Assembly: GCF_028369105.1 (NCBI RefSeq)
Contig: NZ_JAQNDO010000001.1
Span: 2,597,711 to 2,661,710 of the forward strand
Length of the DNA stretch: 64,000 bases
Source of the DNA: Polyangium mundeleinium
GTDB lineage: Bacteria > Myxococcota_A > Polyangia > Polyangiales > Polyangiaceae
Direction: 5' to 3'
Part shown: positions 10,336-19,628 of the stretch, in pieces
Numbering within the stretch: the stretch's first letter is position 1
How the letters are laid out: each line of letters begins with the position of its first letter
Translations under genes and position numbers: made by a program
The notes under the pieces: model-generated
What the model saw: only the letters and a program-made list of their open reading frames with translations
The model's database searches: none
Told to the model about the DNA's origin: nothing

Positions 10336-11115
10336 TCAGCCCGCGGCCCCCTCGCCGAGGGCAGACGTCCGCGGAGGAGAGGACGACGCGACGACCGCGC
10401 GATCTCGTCCCGCCTTTTTGGCCGCATAAAGCGCCGCGTCGGCAGCCTCGAAGAGCGCGAGGGGCAGGGGCGCGGCCGCAGCGTCGAGGTCGGCGAGGCC
10501 GATCGACACGGTCGGCGCGCCGGGCATGGCGCGCAAGGACGCGCGGATCCGTTCGGCGAGCGCGACGCCCTGCACGGCCGTCGTCTCCGGCAAGAGGACG
10601 GCGAACTCGTCGCCGCCGTACCGCGAGGGCAGGTCGATCGCGCGGCAAGATCGACGCAAGGCCTCGGCGACAGCGTGCAGCGCGACGTCGCCGGCCTCGT
10701 GGCCGCCGCGGTCGTTGATCTCCTTCAGGTGGTCGACGTCGAGCAGGAGGAGGGCGACGGATCCCTCGTACCGCGCGAGGCGCGTGATCTCCTCGGCGAG
10801 CCGCACATCGAGGTGCCGACGGTTCGCGAGGCCGGTCAGCGGGTCCTTCCTGCTGGCCGCGGCGAGCGCGTCCTCGCGTGCGCCGAGGGTGCGACCGAGC
10901 AGGACGAACACGAGCAGCGAGGTGACGACGAGGTACCCGAGGGTGATGGGATCGGCTTTGATCTCCGCGACGAAGAAGGCAGGCGTGGGCGGCGCGCCGG
11001 CGAGGAGGGCGCGGAGGACGAGCAGGCCGAGGGGCGCGCCGAGGGCGAAGAGGACGCCGAGGACGGGGAAGACCCGCCGGCGGGGCCAGCTTTCGGGGAC
11101 GCGCAGCCATCGCAT
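10336..11115 (-). CDS. Membrane-bound GGDEF diguanylate cyclase
   Basis: A 259-aa protein with two N-terminal membrane helices (about 16-38 and 58-73) and a complete GGDEF domain. It starts at KDPLTGLANRRHLD and has the active site RYGGDEFAVLLP. The product-inhibition I-site RxxD is present as RAID, exactly five residues before GGDEF. It is predicted to make cyclic di-GMP from two GTP and to be feedback-inhibited. There is no recognisable sensor domain beyond the short membrane part. It is divergent from the universal stress gene, with 113 bases between them. Confidence 0.92.
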   Translation of the reverse strand: MRWLRVPESWPRRRVFPVLGVLFALGAPLGLLVLRALLAGAPPTPAFFVAEIKADPITLGYLVVTSLLVFVLLGRTLGAREDALAAASRKDPLTGLANRRHLDVRLAEEITRLARYEGSVALLLLDVDHLKEINDRGGHEAGDVALHAVAEALRRSCRAIDLPSRYGGDEFAVLLPETTAVQGVALAERIRASLRAMPGAPTVSIGLADLDAAAAPLPLALFEAADAALYAAKKAGRDRAVVASSSPPRTSALGEGAAG

Positions 11116-11228
11116 CGTGGACCCTGGTTGCCTGGAAGATCCGTGCCGGCGTGGCGTGACGAGGGTGCTGGGCGCATGGCACGGGTCGTGTTACGCCCGT
11201 GCCGCGTAGAACAAGGAGAGCGACGGAT

Positions 11229-11669
11229 ATGCACCGGATTCTGGTTGGCCTCGATGCTTCCCCGCGGGCGAAGGACGTGCTCGAAGCGGCGATCGACCTG
11301 GCGCGGCGAACGAGCAGCCGGCTCATCCTGATGCGGGCGATCGGGATCCCGGTCGAGCTGCCGCCGGAGGCCTACGCCTTGCCGCCGTCGTCGCTCGAAG
11401 GGCTGCTCGAACAAGAGGCGCTGCGCTACGTCGAGAAGGAGCTCGAGCGCGTGCCCGAGGAGCTGCGCGGGCCGGTGCGCGTCGCCGTGGGCACGCCGTG
11501 GCAGGCGATCTGCCAGGCGGCCAAGGACGAGAACGTGGACCTCATCATGATCGGGTCGCACGGCTATCAGGGGCTCGATCGGCTGATCGGGACGACCGCG
11601 GCGAAGGTCGTGAACCACGCGGACCGATCGGTGCTCGTGGTCCGGCAGGCCGAGAAGCTCACGTCGTGA
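11229..11669 (+). CDS. Universal stress protein (UspA family)
   Basis: A 146-aa single-domain Usp. The first strand is HRILVGLDASPRAKDVLEAA, and the ATP-binding loop GSHGYQGLDRLIGTTAAKVV is close to the G2xG9xG(S/T) signature but one residue shorter. The final strand is SVLVVRQ. Such ATP-binding Usps usually respond to oxygen limitation or nutrient stress (family knowledge). The ATG at 11229 follows AAGGAGAG. It is divergent from the diguanylate cyclase and convergent with the lipoprotein hydrolase, with a hairpin between. Confidence 0.92.
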   Translation: MHRILVGLDASPRAKDVLEAAIDLARRTSSRLILMRAIGIPVELPPEAYALPPSSLEGLLEQEALRYVEKELERVPEELRGPVRVAVGTPWQAICQAAKDENVDLIMIGSHGYQGLDRLIGTTAAKVVNHADRSVLVVRQAEKLTS

Positions 11670-11677
11670 TGCAAGGC

Positions 11678-11707
11678 GTGCGGAGCCGCGCAAAGGCTGC
11701 GCCGCAC
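11678..11707. terminator. Bidirectional hairpin between convergent genes
   Basis: Stem of gtgcgg / ccgcac extended by agcc / ggct inside. It lies between the stop of the universal stress gene and the stop of the hydrolase gene. There is no clear T tract on either side. Confidence 0.5.
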
Positions 11708-11714
11708 AGGCTCG

Positions 11715-12875
11715 TTACGGCGCGAACGTCTTCGACTGGATCGAGGCGATGCCCGTGTCGACGTAGCGGGCCTGCGCCTCTGCGCCGGTGAGGTAGGTGT
11801 CGTAGCCCTTGTTGCCGCGGAGGTAGCGCTCGTAGAAGGCGGTGACGTAGGCGCGGGAGAGGGCGTTCACCGTGGCGTTGTCGAGCGTGGGCATCTTGCA
11901 CGCGCTGCAGGCGACGCCGCAGGTCTGCGTGTTGTCGACGAAGCCGACGTGGTTCGCGCCGTTGATCGTGACGGCGATGCTCGGCGAGGTGGTCTCCGCG
12001 TAGAACGTGATGAAGTTCTCCGCGGCGGGCGCACACGCGGGCTGGAAGCCGCCGCTCATGCCGTCGAGCGTTTCGCCGAGGAACCCCGTGGGTTTGTCGA
12101 TCGGAAGCTGCTCGCTCACGTTGATGCACGCGGGGGCCGTGCACGTCGGGTTCGGGTCGATCGGATTGCCGGGAGCGCCGTCGACCGGATCGAGGACGAT
12201 CGAAGCCTGGAAGCGATCATCGAGCTTCGCGGCGTAGATGGCGAGCTTGCCGCCGAGCGAGTGCCCCGTGGCGCCTGCGAGCTTCGTATCGGCCTTGAGC
12301 TCGGGCTTCGACTCGACCCAATCGAGGGCGCTGATGATGTTCTGCGTGGCCTTCGTGTTGTCGTTGCCCAAGAACGACGTCGGATAGTCGGGCGTGACCG
12401 CGACATACCCGAAGCTCGCGAGGCGCCGGAGGTAGCTGTAGTACTGGCTCGCCGCGATCTGGAAGCCGTGCGCCACGACGACGACCGGATACGGCCCGCC
12501 GAAGGGGCCTGCCGTGGGATACGCCGCGTGCATCGGCACCGTGTCGCCGGTCGACGACTTCCACTGTTTGTCGTCCACTTCGGCGATCGTGAACGGCCCG
12601 TCCTTGTTCGGATCGAACACCTCCATCGGCATGCCGCCGCCCGCGCCCGCGCCGCCTTGCCCCGATCCACCCGCGCCGCCCTGGCCCATGCCGCCGTCTC
12701 CCCCGTCGCCGCCGGCTCCCCCGTCGCCGCCGCCGCCGCCCGGGCCCGACGTGCCCGAGCCGCTCCCCGCCGGCCCCGTGATGATCCCTCCCGTGAGACC
12801 GGTGTCACCCCCGCCCGTGCAAGCCGACGTGAACACGAGGCCTGCAAACCCCAAGACAATGCCGAGTTTCTGCAT
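11715..12875 (-). CDS. Lipoprotein alpha/beta hydrolase
   Basis: A 386-aa secreted esterase-like protein. The signal peptide ends in the lipobox FTSAC at residue 19, then a Gly-rich linker of about 60 residues. The catalytic domain has the nucleophile elbow GHSLGG, a candidate acid in VLDPVDG and a candidate His in NGANHVGF. The fold markers PVVVVAHGF (oxyanion strand) and the overall pattern resemble chlorophyllase/PAF-acetylhydrolase-like hydrolases. CysCys pairs near the C-terminus (CGVACSAC) suggest disulfides. The substrate is unknown. It lies alone, convergent with the universal stress gene. Confidence 0.82.
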   Translation of the reverse strand: MQKLGIVLGFAGLVFTSACTGGGDTGLTGGIITGPAGSGSGTSGPGGGGGDGGAGGDGGDGGMGQGGAGGSGQGGAGAGGGMPMEVFDPNKDGPFTIAEVDDKQWKSSTGDTVPMHAAYPTAGPFGGPYPVVVVAHGFQIAASQYYSYLRRLASFGYVAVTPDYPTSFLGNDNTKATQNIISALDWVESKPELKADTKLAGATGHSLGGKLAIYAAKLDDRFQASIVLDPVDGAPGNPIDPNPTCTAPACINVSEQLPIDKPTGFLGETLDGMSGGFQPACAPAAENFITFYAETTSPSIAVTINGANHVGFVDNTQTCGVACSACKMPTLDNATVNALSRAYVTAFYERYLRGNKGYDTYLTGAEAQARYVDTGIASIQSKTFAP

Positions 12876-12938
12876 ACGACGTGCGTAAGCCGACGCGGAC
12901 GGAGCGTCAACGCGGTCACCCGAGGATGCAGGGCGCGA

Positions 12939-13523
12939 TCAGGCCGTGAATTCGGTCGTCATCTGGATCCCCCAGTTCGTCGGGGGGCGGACCGCATAAC
13001 TCAGCGCGAGGACCTCGATCAGCACGATGCGATAAATCTCGTGAACGTCGTCGACGTCCACCTCGCTCGCATTCGCTTCGAGCGCCGCGTCGACGTGCTC
13101 GTGGACGAACGAGAGCACATCGGGCTGCTCCATCGCGATGACGTCGTCGGAGTCGACCGCCTCGGCCGGATCAGCCATGCGGAGCTGTTCGTCGAGCTTG
13201 AGCGACTCTTCCACGCCGGCGAGCGCGAGGGGCGTGACCTCCGCGAGCTCTTCGCCAAACACGTTGTCGAAGGCGAGCCAGACGGCGAGCGTCAGAAAGT
13301 ATCCGAGCGCGAGCGCGGTTTCATCGAGAGGTCCGCCGAGGACCTGCGCGATCCGATCCGCCATCGCAGGCTGCGTCTGCTCGAAGCGGGCGAACGCTTC
13401 GTCGAGCTTCTGCCGCGCCTCTTCGTCATCCTCCGCGAGCTGCTCCTCGACCTCCGAGAGGGCCCGCAAAGGGACCTGCGCGAAGGACGGTACCGGACGG
13501 ATGGCAGCGCGGCGGACCCACAC
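12939..13523 (-). CDS. Hypothetical protein
   Basis: A 194-aa protein that I do not recognise. Mostly helical and acidic, with two charged helical stretches at the start and a hydrophobic helix around residues 70-88 (ETALALGYFLTLAVWLAF) that could be membrane-associated or a buried core. No signal peptide. The coding frame shows normal myxobacterial composition with GC-rich third positions. It follows the last gene of the Bat operon by 65 bases on the same strand and could be read through from it. Confidence 0.6.
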   Translation of the reverse strand: MWVRRAAIRPVPSFAQVPLRALSEVEEQLAEDDEEARQKLDEAFARFEQTQPAMADRIAQVLGGPLDETALALGYFLTLAVWLAFDNVFGEELAEVTPLALAGVEESLKLDEQLRMADPAEAVDSDDVIAMEQPDVLSFVHEHVDAALEANASEVDVDDVHEIYRIVLIEVLALSYAVRPPTNWGIQMTTEFTA

Positions 13524-13588
13524 GGCGGAAACCTAGCACACGGCGACCTGGCGTTCTCGCGACATCGTCCACGGTCGCCAGGCGGACG

Positions 13589-14386
13589 TTACGGCGACAG
13601 CAAGCGGACACTGCCGCTCGGGATCCATCCCTCCGTCGCGCCCCACCGCACGTGAACGAGCCCGCCGCGCGCGTCGCCGACCTCGACGGCATGCGCCTCG
13701 GGGATCGGCTCGCCGCCGAGTGCTGTGCCGTGATCGTCGACGAGGTGGACCTCGGGCACGACGACGACACCCGCGCGCGTCGTGAGCCGAAGCCTGCGCG
13801 CGGCGATCGTGAGCGGCAAGAACACGAGGAGGAGCACGAGCGCCGTCGGCGCCATGATGCGGCCCGCGACGGAGAACGCAGAGGCGCGGCTCCGTCGGAG
13901 GAAGAGGCCGATCGAGAGGAGGATCGAGGCCGCGAGCGCGAGCAAGCTCCACGCGCGCTCGGACGCGAGGCCGATGACGGCACGATCGAGCGTGGGCCGC
14001 ACCGTCGTCGCGTCCTTGCCGTGCCGCGCGCGCCTGCGCACGACCTCCGCGCGCACGAGATCGAGGGCGTGATCGGCCTCGATGTCGGAAGGACGAAGGC
14101 GGAGCGTCTCCTCGAAGGCCGCCGCGGCGCGACCGAGATCCCCAGGTCGATCCGCGCCAGCGCGCACGCGCGCGACGTAGGCGAGGCCGCGGCCGAAGCT
14201 CGCGTCGGGGTGCACGAAGCCCATGTCGGCGAGGGCCTCGAAGCGCTCGATCGCCGTGCCGTACGCGCCGCGACCGAGGGCCTCGGTGCCCTCGCGATGG
14301 AGCTCTTCGGGTGTCGCCGCGCGTGCGACGCTCGCGGACGCGAACCCGAGCACGAAGGCGATCGCCGCGGCCTGCCCGCGCCTCAT
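13589..14386 (-). CDS. BatE-like TPR/SH3 protein
   Basis: A 265-aa envelope protein. Signal peptide to about residue 23, then TPR helices (EELHREGTEALGRGAYGTAIERFEAL and the following repeats to about 110). Two membrane helices lie near 140-155 and 175-190, and the C-terminal domain is SH3-like and ends GATEGWIPSGSVRLL. TPR plus SH3 with central helices is the layout of BatE. It is last in the Bat operon and overlaps batD by four bases (ATGA). It would present TPR surfaces to the other Bat proteins in the periplasm. Function in aerotolerance is by family analogy only. Confidence 0.8.
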   Translation of the reverse strand: MRRGQAAAIAFVLGFASASVARAATPEELHREGTEALGRGAYGTAIERFEALADMGFVHPDASFGRGLAYVARVRAGADRPGDLGRAAAAFEETLRLRPSDIEADHALDLVRAEVVRRRARHGKDATTVRPTLDRAVIGLASERAWSLLALAASILLSIGLFLRRSRASAFSVAGRIMAPTALVLLLVFLPLTIAARRLRLTTRAGVVVVPEVHLVDDHGTALGGEPIPEAHAVEVGDARGGLVHVRWGATEGWIPSGSVRLLSP

Positions 14387-16299
14387 CCCCGCGACCTCCC
14401 GGAGACGGCGAGGAGATCACGCACGACCGCGCGCCCGCGCTTCGAAAGCTCTTCCAGGCTCGACGCGCTCGCCCCGGGATCGAAGCGAAGCGCCGAGGCC
14501 TCGTCGAGCAGGCTCCGCGTGCGCGCCGCGAGGTCTTCGGAGACGCCTGCGTCTTCGAGCTCGGTCGTGAGATCGTCGAGCAGGATGCCGCGTGATTCGA
14601 GCGCGGTCGCGGCCTTGATCGCATGGTGGATCGCGCGCTCGATGGCCGCCGAGAGGGCCTTCGTGTCGCCTTGCTCGCGGGCTTGATCGGCCTCGTCGAG
14701 CGCGACGTTCGCGAGGCGCTCGGGCGAGGACGCGCCCGCGGCTCTGCGGGATCGGAGGCGCCGCGCGCCCGCGGCCGCAGCGGCGAGCATGCCGTATGCG
14801 AGAGGCGGCGCGGCGATCACGACGTAGAGGCTCGCGCCGTCGAAGAGAGGCGCGGAGGGCGCGACGAAGGCGCCGAGCGTGGCGCGCGGGGCAGGGAGGG
14901 TCGCGAAAGGATCGGCATCGCCTTTCGGGGCCGCGGGATCGGCGCCGGGCGCGGCGCTCGGGGAAGCGCTCGCGGACGATCGAGGATCGGGCGTGGCGGA
15001 GGGCGCGACGTCGACCTTGCCGAGCTCGACGCTCGCGACCTCGTACTGCTTTGACGACGGATCCCAGTACGGGAGATTGATCTTCCCGAGATCGACTTGG
15101 CCCGCCTCCTGGATGCGGACGACGTAGCCGAACGAGCGATACCCCGCGATGATCGCGCCTTGCGGGCCGATCGACTCGCGCTTCTCGGGATCGAGCCATT
15201 CGACGCCCGTGCGCGCTGGCACCGCGAGCGTCTGCGGGAAGTTGCCGTTGCCCTTCACCTGCACGCTGACCGCGATCGATCCGCCTTGCGTGAGGCGGCG
15301 CGGCTCGACGGTGGCCGAGAGCGAGAACCGACCGACGTCGCCGAGGACGTAGCCCGGCGGGCGGCCCGCGCGCGGCGGCTCGGTCACGCGCACGACGAGA
15401 TCCTCGCTCGACCGATCGACCAGGCGGCCGACGCGTTGCCCCGAGAACTTGATGGTCATGGGGCCGACGTGCAGATCGCCCGTGCGGACCGGGAAGAGCG
15501 CGACGCGATCGATGAGGCGCGCCATGTACGTCTTGCCGCCCGCGCGCGTGCGGAAAGGTGGCTCGAAGCCGGGTGTCGATATCATCGACATGCGGATGAA
15601 GTCGGTCATCGACGCGTCGTGCGCGGGCGCCATCTCCACGTTCACGCGCTGGTAGACGTAAAACGACACAGTCACCTGCTCGCCGACGACGGCCTCTTTC
15701 TTGTCGGCGCGCGCATGCACGAACACGTACGGATCGGGCGCGGTCTTGAGCTCGAGCTTCTCGTCGAGCGCGGGCTGCGGCTCGTCGTCGTCGTCGTCAT
15801 CCGCGAAAGGATCGTGGCCGCCGCCGAACCCGAACTGCCCGAAGATCCCAGGGCCGCCCGGCAAGAGGAACGGGCTCTGCGGTCTGCGCGAGCGGCCCGT
15901 CGAGGGGACGACCTCGACCTCGACCGTCTGTCCGGAGAAACGTTTGCCCGACCAGAGCACGCTCGGCGCGGGGATTTTTACGCGGCCCGGCGCGTTCGAG
16001 ACGAGCTGCCAGCTCGCGTCGATGCCGAGGCGCGTGTTGCCGTTGATCGAGACCATCGAGGTGCCGACGGCCGGGCCGCCCTGGATCGTGGCGCCCGCGG
16101 GCGGCGCGAGGCGCGGATCACTCGGCATGGGCTCGCCAGGCGGGACGAGCGCGGAGAGCTGGATCGAGAAGGGCTCGCCGACCTCGACCTTGCGCGCGCT
16201 GACGCGGGTCGTGACCTGCGGCTCGGCATGCGCGATCGTTGCGACAGAAACGATCGCGGCCTGCGCGGCCAGAACCCACGCGAGCGCCCCGGCCCTCAC
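14383..16299 (-). CDS. batD: BatD-like protein (oxygen-tolerance family)
   Basis: A 638-aa protein with a signal peptide (to about residue 25). The periplasmic beta-rich region matches the BatD pattern: ARKVEVGEPFSIQLSALVP near the start and KEAVVGEQVTVSFYVYQRV in the middle, followed by more Ig-like strands. A poly-Asp stretch sits near residue 168. One membrane helix follows at about 490-510 and a helical cytoplasmic tail of 120 residues. BatD proteins are inner-membrane partners of the von Willebrand proteins BatA and BatB. It overlaps its neighbours by four bases at each end. Confidence 0.85.
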   Translation of the reverse strand: MRAGALAWVLAAQAAIVSVATIAHAEPQVTTRVSARKVEVGEPFSIQLSALVPPGEPMPSDPRLAPPAGATIQGGPAVGTSMVSINGNTRLGIDASWQLVSNAPGRVKIPAPSVLWSGKRFSGQTVEVEVVPSTGRSRRPQSPFLLPGGPGIFGQFGFGGGHDPFADDDDDDEPQPALDEKLELKTAPDPYVFVHARADKKEAVVGEQVTVSFYVYQRVNVEMAPAHDASMTDFIRMSMISTPGFEPPFRTRAGGKTYMARLIDRVALFPVRTGDLHVGPMTIKFSGQRVGRLVDRSSEDLVVRVTEPPRAGRPPGYVLGDVGRFSLSATVEPRRLTQGGSIAVSVQVKGNGNFPQTLAVPARTGVEWLDPEKRESIGPQGAIIAGYRSFGYVVRIQEAGQVDLGKINLPYWDPSSKQYEVASVELGKVDVAPSATPDPRSSASASPSAAPGADPAAPKGDADPFATLPAPRATLGAFVAPSAPLFDGASLYVVIAAPPLAYGMLAAAAAGARRLRSRRAAGASSPERLANVALDEADQAREQGDTKALSAAIERAIHHAIKAATALESRGILLDDLTTELEDAGVSEDLAARTRSLLDEASALRFDPGASASSLEELSKRGRAVVRDLLAVSGRSRG

Positions 16300-17408
16300 T
16301 TGTCCTCCATCACGCGCCCGCGCCGCGTGCCGGCCTTCATCTTGGCCTCCTGCTCCTGGTAGGTCGGCGCCTCCTCGAAGCGATCGAGGATGCGATCTTC
16401 CTGGCCTGGCTGGGGCTCCGGCGACGCCGGTTGCGGCGGCGGAGGCGGCGACTGTCCGCCGTCCTGGCCTGCATCCTGGCCCGCGTCCTCCCCGCCGTCG
16501 CCGCCGCCGTCGTCGCCCGCGTCGTTGCCGCCGTCGTCGCCCGCGTCGTTGCCGCCGTCGCCCGCGTCGTTGCCGCCGTCGTCGCCGCCGTCGGACCCGT
16601 CCGAGCCATCGGATCCGTCGTCGCCGTCGGAGCCATCACTCGCGTCGTCGCCGCCGTCCTGGCCCGCGTCCTGGTTCGCGTCCTGATCGGCGTCCTGGCC
16701 CGCGTCCTTCTGATCCTCGATGCGGCGGAGCGCGATGGCGCGGTTCCACGCGGCGTCGCGCCCGATCCCGTCGGCGGCCGCGTCCTCGGGCAAACCCGGG
16801 ATCAACGCGAGCGCGTCGTTGTAGTGGCGTACGGCTTCCTCGTACTTCTTCCGCAAGAATTCGAGGTTGCCCGCGAGGTAATGCGCGCGGGCACGCAGAT
16901 CGATCGGGACCTTCGGATCCTCGGCGATCGCCCGCACGACGATGAGCGCACAGTCGACCTCGAGCGAGCGCATCGCGGCGAGCTGCTCCTCCTCGGGGCC
17001 GCCGTCGCTCTGCTCCTCCTCGCCGAAGCGCCGGCCGTACTTTTCCGCGACCGAGAAGAGCACGAGGCCGAGATCAAACGAGCCGTTGTACTTCTGGCGA
17101 ACGGCGTCCGGCAGCCCGATGCCCGCGTCCGTGCACGGCCCCGTTCCGAGGTAACTTTCGAGCGCCTGCTCGGCCGATTCGAAGCGGCCCGCGTCGAGAT
17201 CGGCGAGGGCCTGATCAACCGCAGGTGCGTTGCGTTCGAACGGCGAGCGAGGATCCCATCCGCTGCATCCGGACGCGAGCCAGGTCGCGCCGCCGACGAC
17301 ACAGGCGAGCGCGAAGAGAGCGATCGCTGCGGTCTTGGCGCGGTCGCGGAGCGCATTCGAGGCACGCGTGGCGCGGGCGACGCGCTCTTTGCGATCAGGC
17401 CGGGACAC
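16296..17408 (-). CDS. BatC-like TPR protein with Asp/Gly-rich tail
   Basis: A 370-aa protein with an N-terminal membrane helix (about 25-45). A TPR region follows (LADLDAGRFESAEQALESYL and ARAHYLAGNLEFLRKKYEEAVRHYNDAL, quoted as landmarks from about 70 to 205). The following 90 residues are almost only Asp, Gly, Ser, Asn and Gln, and the tail ends in Pro/Gln-rich and basic parts. The GTG start has AAAGGAGG seven bases upstream. It sits between batB and batD, the position of BatC. The acidic tract is unusual for the family and could bind divalent cations (inference). Confidence 0.8.
   Translation of the reverse strand: MSRPDRKERVARATRASNALRDRAKTAAIALFALACVVGGATWLASGCSGWDPRSPFERNAPAVDQALADLDAGRFESAEQALESYLGTGPCTDAGIGLPDAVRQKYNGSFDLGLVLFSVAEKYGRRFGEEEQSDGGPEEEQLAAMRSLEVDCALIVVRAIAEDPKVPIDLRARAHYLAGNLEFLRKKYEEAVRHYNDALALIPGLPEDAAADGIGRDAAWNRAIALRRIEDQKDAGQDADQDANQDAGQDGGDDASDGSDGDDGSDGSDGSDGGDDGGNDAGDGGNDAGDDGGNDAGDDGGGDGGEDAGQDAGQDGGQSPPPPPQPASPEPQPGQEDRILDRFEEAPTYQEQEAKMKAGTRRGRVMEDK
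16489..16695. repeat. Imperfect short-period repeat inside the BatC-like gene
   Basis: Repeated blocks of cgtcgttgccgccgtcgtcg type with about 24-base and shorter periods. They encode runs of GNDAGDDG and GSDGSD on the minus strand. All changes keep the reading frame. Confidence 0.6.
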
Positions 17409-18495
17409 GACGCGCCTCCTTTCGTTTGCGCTCGCCGGTGCGCGGGATCGGCTTCGGCGCGGCCCTTCGACGGAGGATCCGGAGCGGCGCGTCCGTGATC
17501 AGCGCCTCGGCCACGAGCAAGAGGATCGCGAGCCCGAGCGGGTAGTAGTAGACGTCGGCGTAGACCGTCTCGATCTTCTCGGCGAGCTCGCTCTTCATCT
17601 GCTTGCGCAGATCCGCGGCGATCCGATCGATCCCGGTCGTGCCCTTGTCCGCCACGATGATCTCGCCGCCGGGCGTCGACGTGGCGATCGCCGCGAGCTG
17701 CTTCTCGCCGTTCACGGTGAGCGCCGTCGTGAGGGGTTTTCCGTTTCGGTCCGTCCGGAAGCCGACGACACGGCCGTCCTCGCCGACCTCGGGGATCCGC
17801 TCGGGTGTGCGGCCGCCGATCTGCACGACGTGCACCGTCGTGCCCTCGGCGCCGAGCTGGCGCGCGACGCCCGCCGGATCGCCCTCCAGATCCTCGCCGT
17901 CCGTCACGAGCAGGATGATCCGTTTGTGCTCCGACGATTTCGGATCTCGCTTCAAGAGGTCCCGCGCGAGGGTGAGGGCGCGGGCGATCGCGGTGCCGCC
18001 GATGGGCATGTCGTTCGGGTCGAGCTGGCGGAGGAACTGCGCGACCGCGGCGCCGTCGGCGGTGAGGGGAAAACCCATCGGCTCGCCGGCGAAGGCGACG
18101 GCGGCGAACCGCGCGCCTTCGAGCTCCTTCACGAGCCGCGCGACCTCGACCTTCGCGCGGAAGATGCGCGAGGGCTCGACGTCCCGCGCGTACATGCTCT
18201 TCGAGTAGTCGAGCACGAGGACCACGTCGACGTTCGTCGCCGGCACGAGGCGCGTCCCCTTGCCGTACTGCGGGCGCGCCGCCGCGAAGAACGCGAGCGC
18301 CGTGGCCATCACGAGGAGGACAGCTTTCCACGCGCGGCGCACGGAAGGATCACTCGTACGCAGCGCCTCGACGCGTTCGAGGTCGCCGAAGGCCTGCGCC
18401 GCGCGCCGCCGGTAGATCGCGCCGAGCGCGAGCAGGACCGCGACGAGGGCCGCGAGGGCCGTGCAGAAGAGGAAGACGGGCGCGCCGAAGATCAC
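17395..18495 (-). CDS. batB: BatB-like von Willebrand factor A protein
   Basis: Inner-membrane protein of 366 aa with helices near the N-terminus (residues 3-25 and about 55-72), a VWA domain and a C-terminal helix (YYPLGLAILLLVAEALI). The metal site (MIDAS) is DYSKS in VVLVLDYSKSMYARD, with the supporting Thr in IGGTAIA and LVTDGED. The start chosen is GTG at 18495: it overlaps the batA stop as GTGA and has GGAGG five bases upstream. A GTG seven codons earlier is possible. It overlaps the BatC-like gene by 14 bases. Confidence 0.87.
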   Translation of the reverse strand: MIFGAPVFLFCTALAALVAVLLALGAIYRRRAAQAFGDLERVEALRTSDPSVRRAWKAVLLVMATALAFFAAARPQYGKGTRLVPATNVDVVLVLDYSKSMYARDVEPSRIFRAKVEVARLVKELEGARFAAVAFAGEPMGFPLTADGAAVAQFLRQLDPNDMPIGGTAIARALTLARDLLKRDPKSSEHKRIILLVTDGEDLEGDPAGVARQLGAEGTTVHVVQIGGRTPERIPEVGEDGRVVGFRTDRNGKPLTTALTVNGEKQLAAIATSTPGGEIIVADKGTTGIDRIAADLRKQMKSELAEKIETVYADVYYYPLGLAILLLVAEALITDAPLRILRRRAAPKPIPRTGERKRKEARRVPA

Positions 18496-19628
18496 GGGAA
18501 CCTCCGGAGCAGCCACGCCCGAAGCAGCGCGTCGAGGCCCACGAGCACGACGCCGGGGACGAGCAGGAACGGAAAGAGATCCTCGAACGAACCACGGCTC
18601 GCCTCGAAGCGGGTCTTCTCCAGCTTGTCGAGCACCGCGTGCATGCTCTGGGCGAGCGCCTGCGCGTCGGTCGCGATGTACGCCTCACCGTTCGTGGTCT
18701 TGGCGATCCACTTGAGCAGCTCGGGGTTCACGGGGTAGCGGCGGCGCACGTACCGCGGCTGGCCCAGAGGATCGAAGCCGTCCTCGACGTCGACCTCGTC
18801 GTCGTTGCCGATCTGGATCGTGCTGATCTGCGCGCCCACGCTGGTCGCGAGGTGCGTCGCGTACTGCGGCGAGACCAGGCCTTCCTTGTTGTCGCCGTCC
18901 GTGAGCAGCACGATCACCTTCGAGTGCGCGTCGCTCCGGCGGAGGCGCGCAACGGCCGTGGCGAGCCCGTCGCCGATCGCCGTGCTCGATCCGTCGATCA
19001 CGTCGAGCGTCATCTTGCCGACGAGCTCGCTCAGGAGGTGGTAGTCGAGCGTGGGCGGCGAGAGGACATACGCGCTCTTGCCGAAGACGACGACGCCGAT
19101 GCGGTCGGTCTTCCGGCGCGAGATGAAGTCCTGGAGGACGATCTTCGCCGTATCGAGCCGCGTGAGGCGCTTGCCGCGCGGCAGCGTGATCCGGCCTGGC
19201 AGGTCGCCCGGCTTGGCGTCGAGGATCGCGCGCATCGAGCCCGAGAGGTCGAGCGCGACCACGATGTCGATGCCTTTGTCGTCGCTGCGCTCGTCGCGCA
19301 GGATCGAGATCGGGCGCGCGATCGCGGTGACGAGCAGCGCGATCGAGACCGCGCGCAGCACGCCCGGCAGATCCCGGAGTTTTGCGCGCACGCCGCGCGG
19401 GCCCGTGACGAACGGCAGGACCGTGCCGACGCGCAGCCGCGGCGTGCGCTGGTCCTGCCCCGCCGTGCCCCACCAGAGCAGGAAGGGAACGATCGCCAGG
19501 CCGAGGAGCAACCACGGTAGCTCGAAGCTCGCGCTCTCCCAGACGTCACGTCGCGAGAGGAAGGGCCACGCGAGCGCGAGCGCGAGCACCACGAGGGTTT
19601 GCAGGAGGACGAGGGCGAACCGCTTCAT
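18492..19628 (-). CDS. batA: BatA-like von Willebrand factor A protein
   Basis: A 378-aa inner-membrane protein. Helices at about 4-22 and 36-54, with another near 90-105. The VWA domain follows with an intact MIDAS (VVALDLSGSM, GSSTAIGDGL, LLTDGDN), and a C-terminal helix ends at Arg-rich residues (LLRAWLLRRFP). In Bat operons this paralogue pairs with BatB. The ATG has GGAGGG about five bases upstream and overlaps the preceding stop by four bases. Protein-protein contacts with MoxR and BatD are inferred from family work. Confidence 0.88.
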   Translation of the reverse strand: MKRFALVLLQTLVVLALALAWPFLSRRDVWESASFELPWLLLGLAIVPFLLWWGTAGQDQRTPRLRVGTVLPFVTGPRGVRAKLRDLPGVLRAVSIALLVTAIARPISILRDERSDDKGIDIVVALDLSGSMRAILDAKPGDLPGRITLPRGKRLTRLDTAKIVLQDFISRRKTDRIGVVVFGKSAYVLSPPTLDYHLLSELVGKMTLDVIDGSSTAIGDGLATAVARLRRSDAHSKVIVLLTDGDNKEGLVSPQYATHLATSVGAQISTIQIGNDDEVDVEDGFDPLGQPRYVRRRYPVNPELLKWIAKTTNGEAYIATDAQALAQSMHAVLDKLEKTRFEASRGSFEDLFPFLLVPGVVLVGLDALLRAWLLRRFP

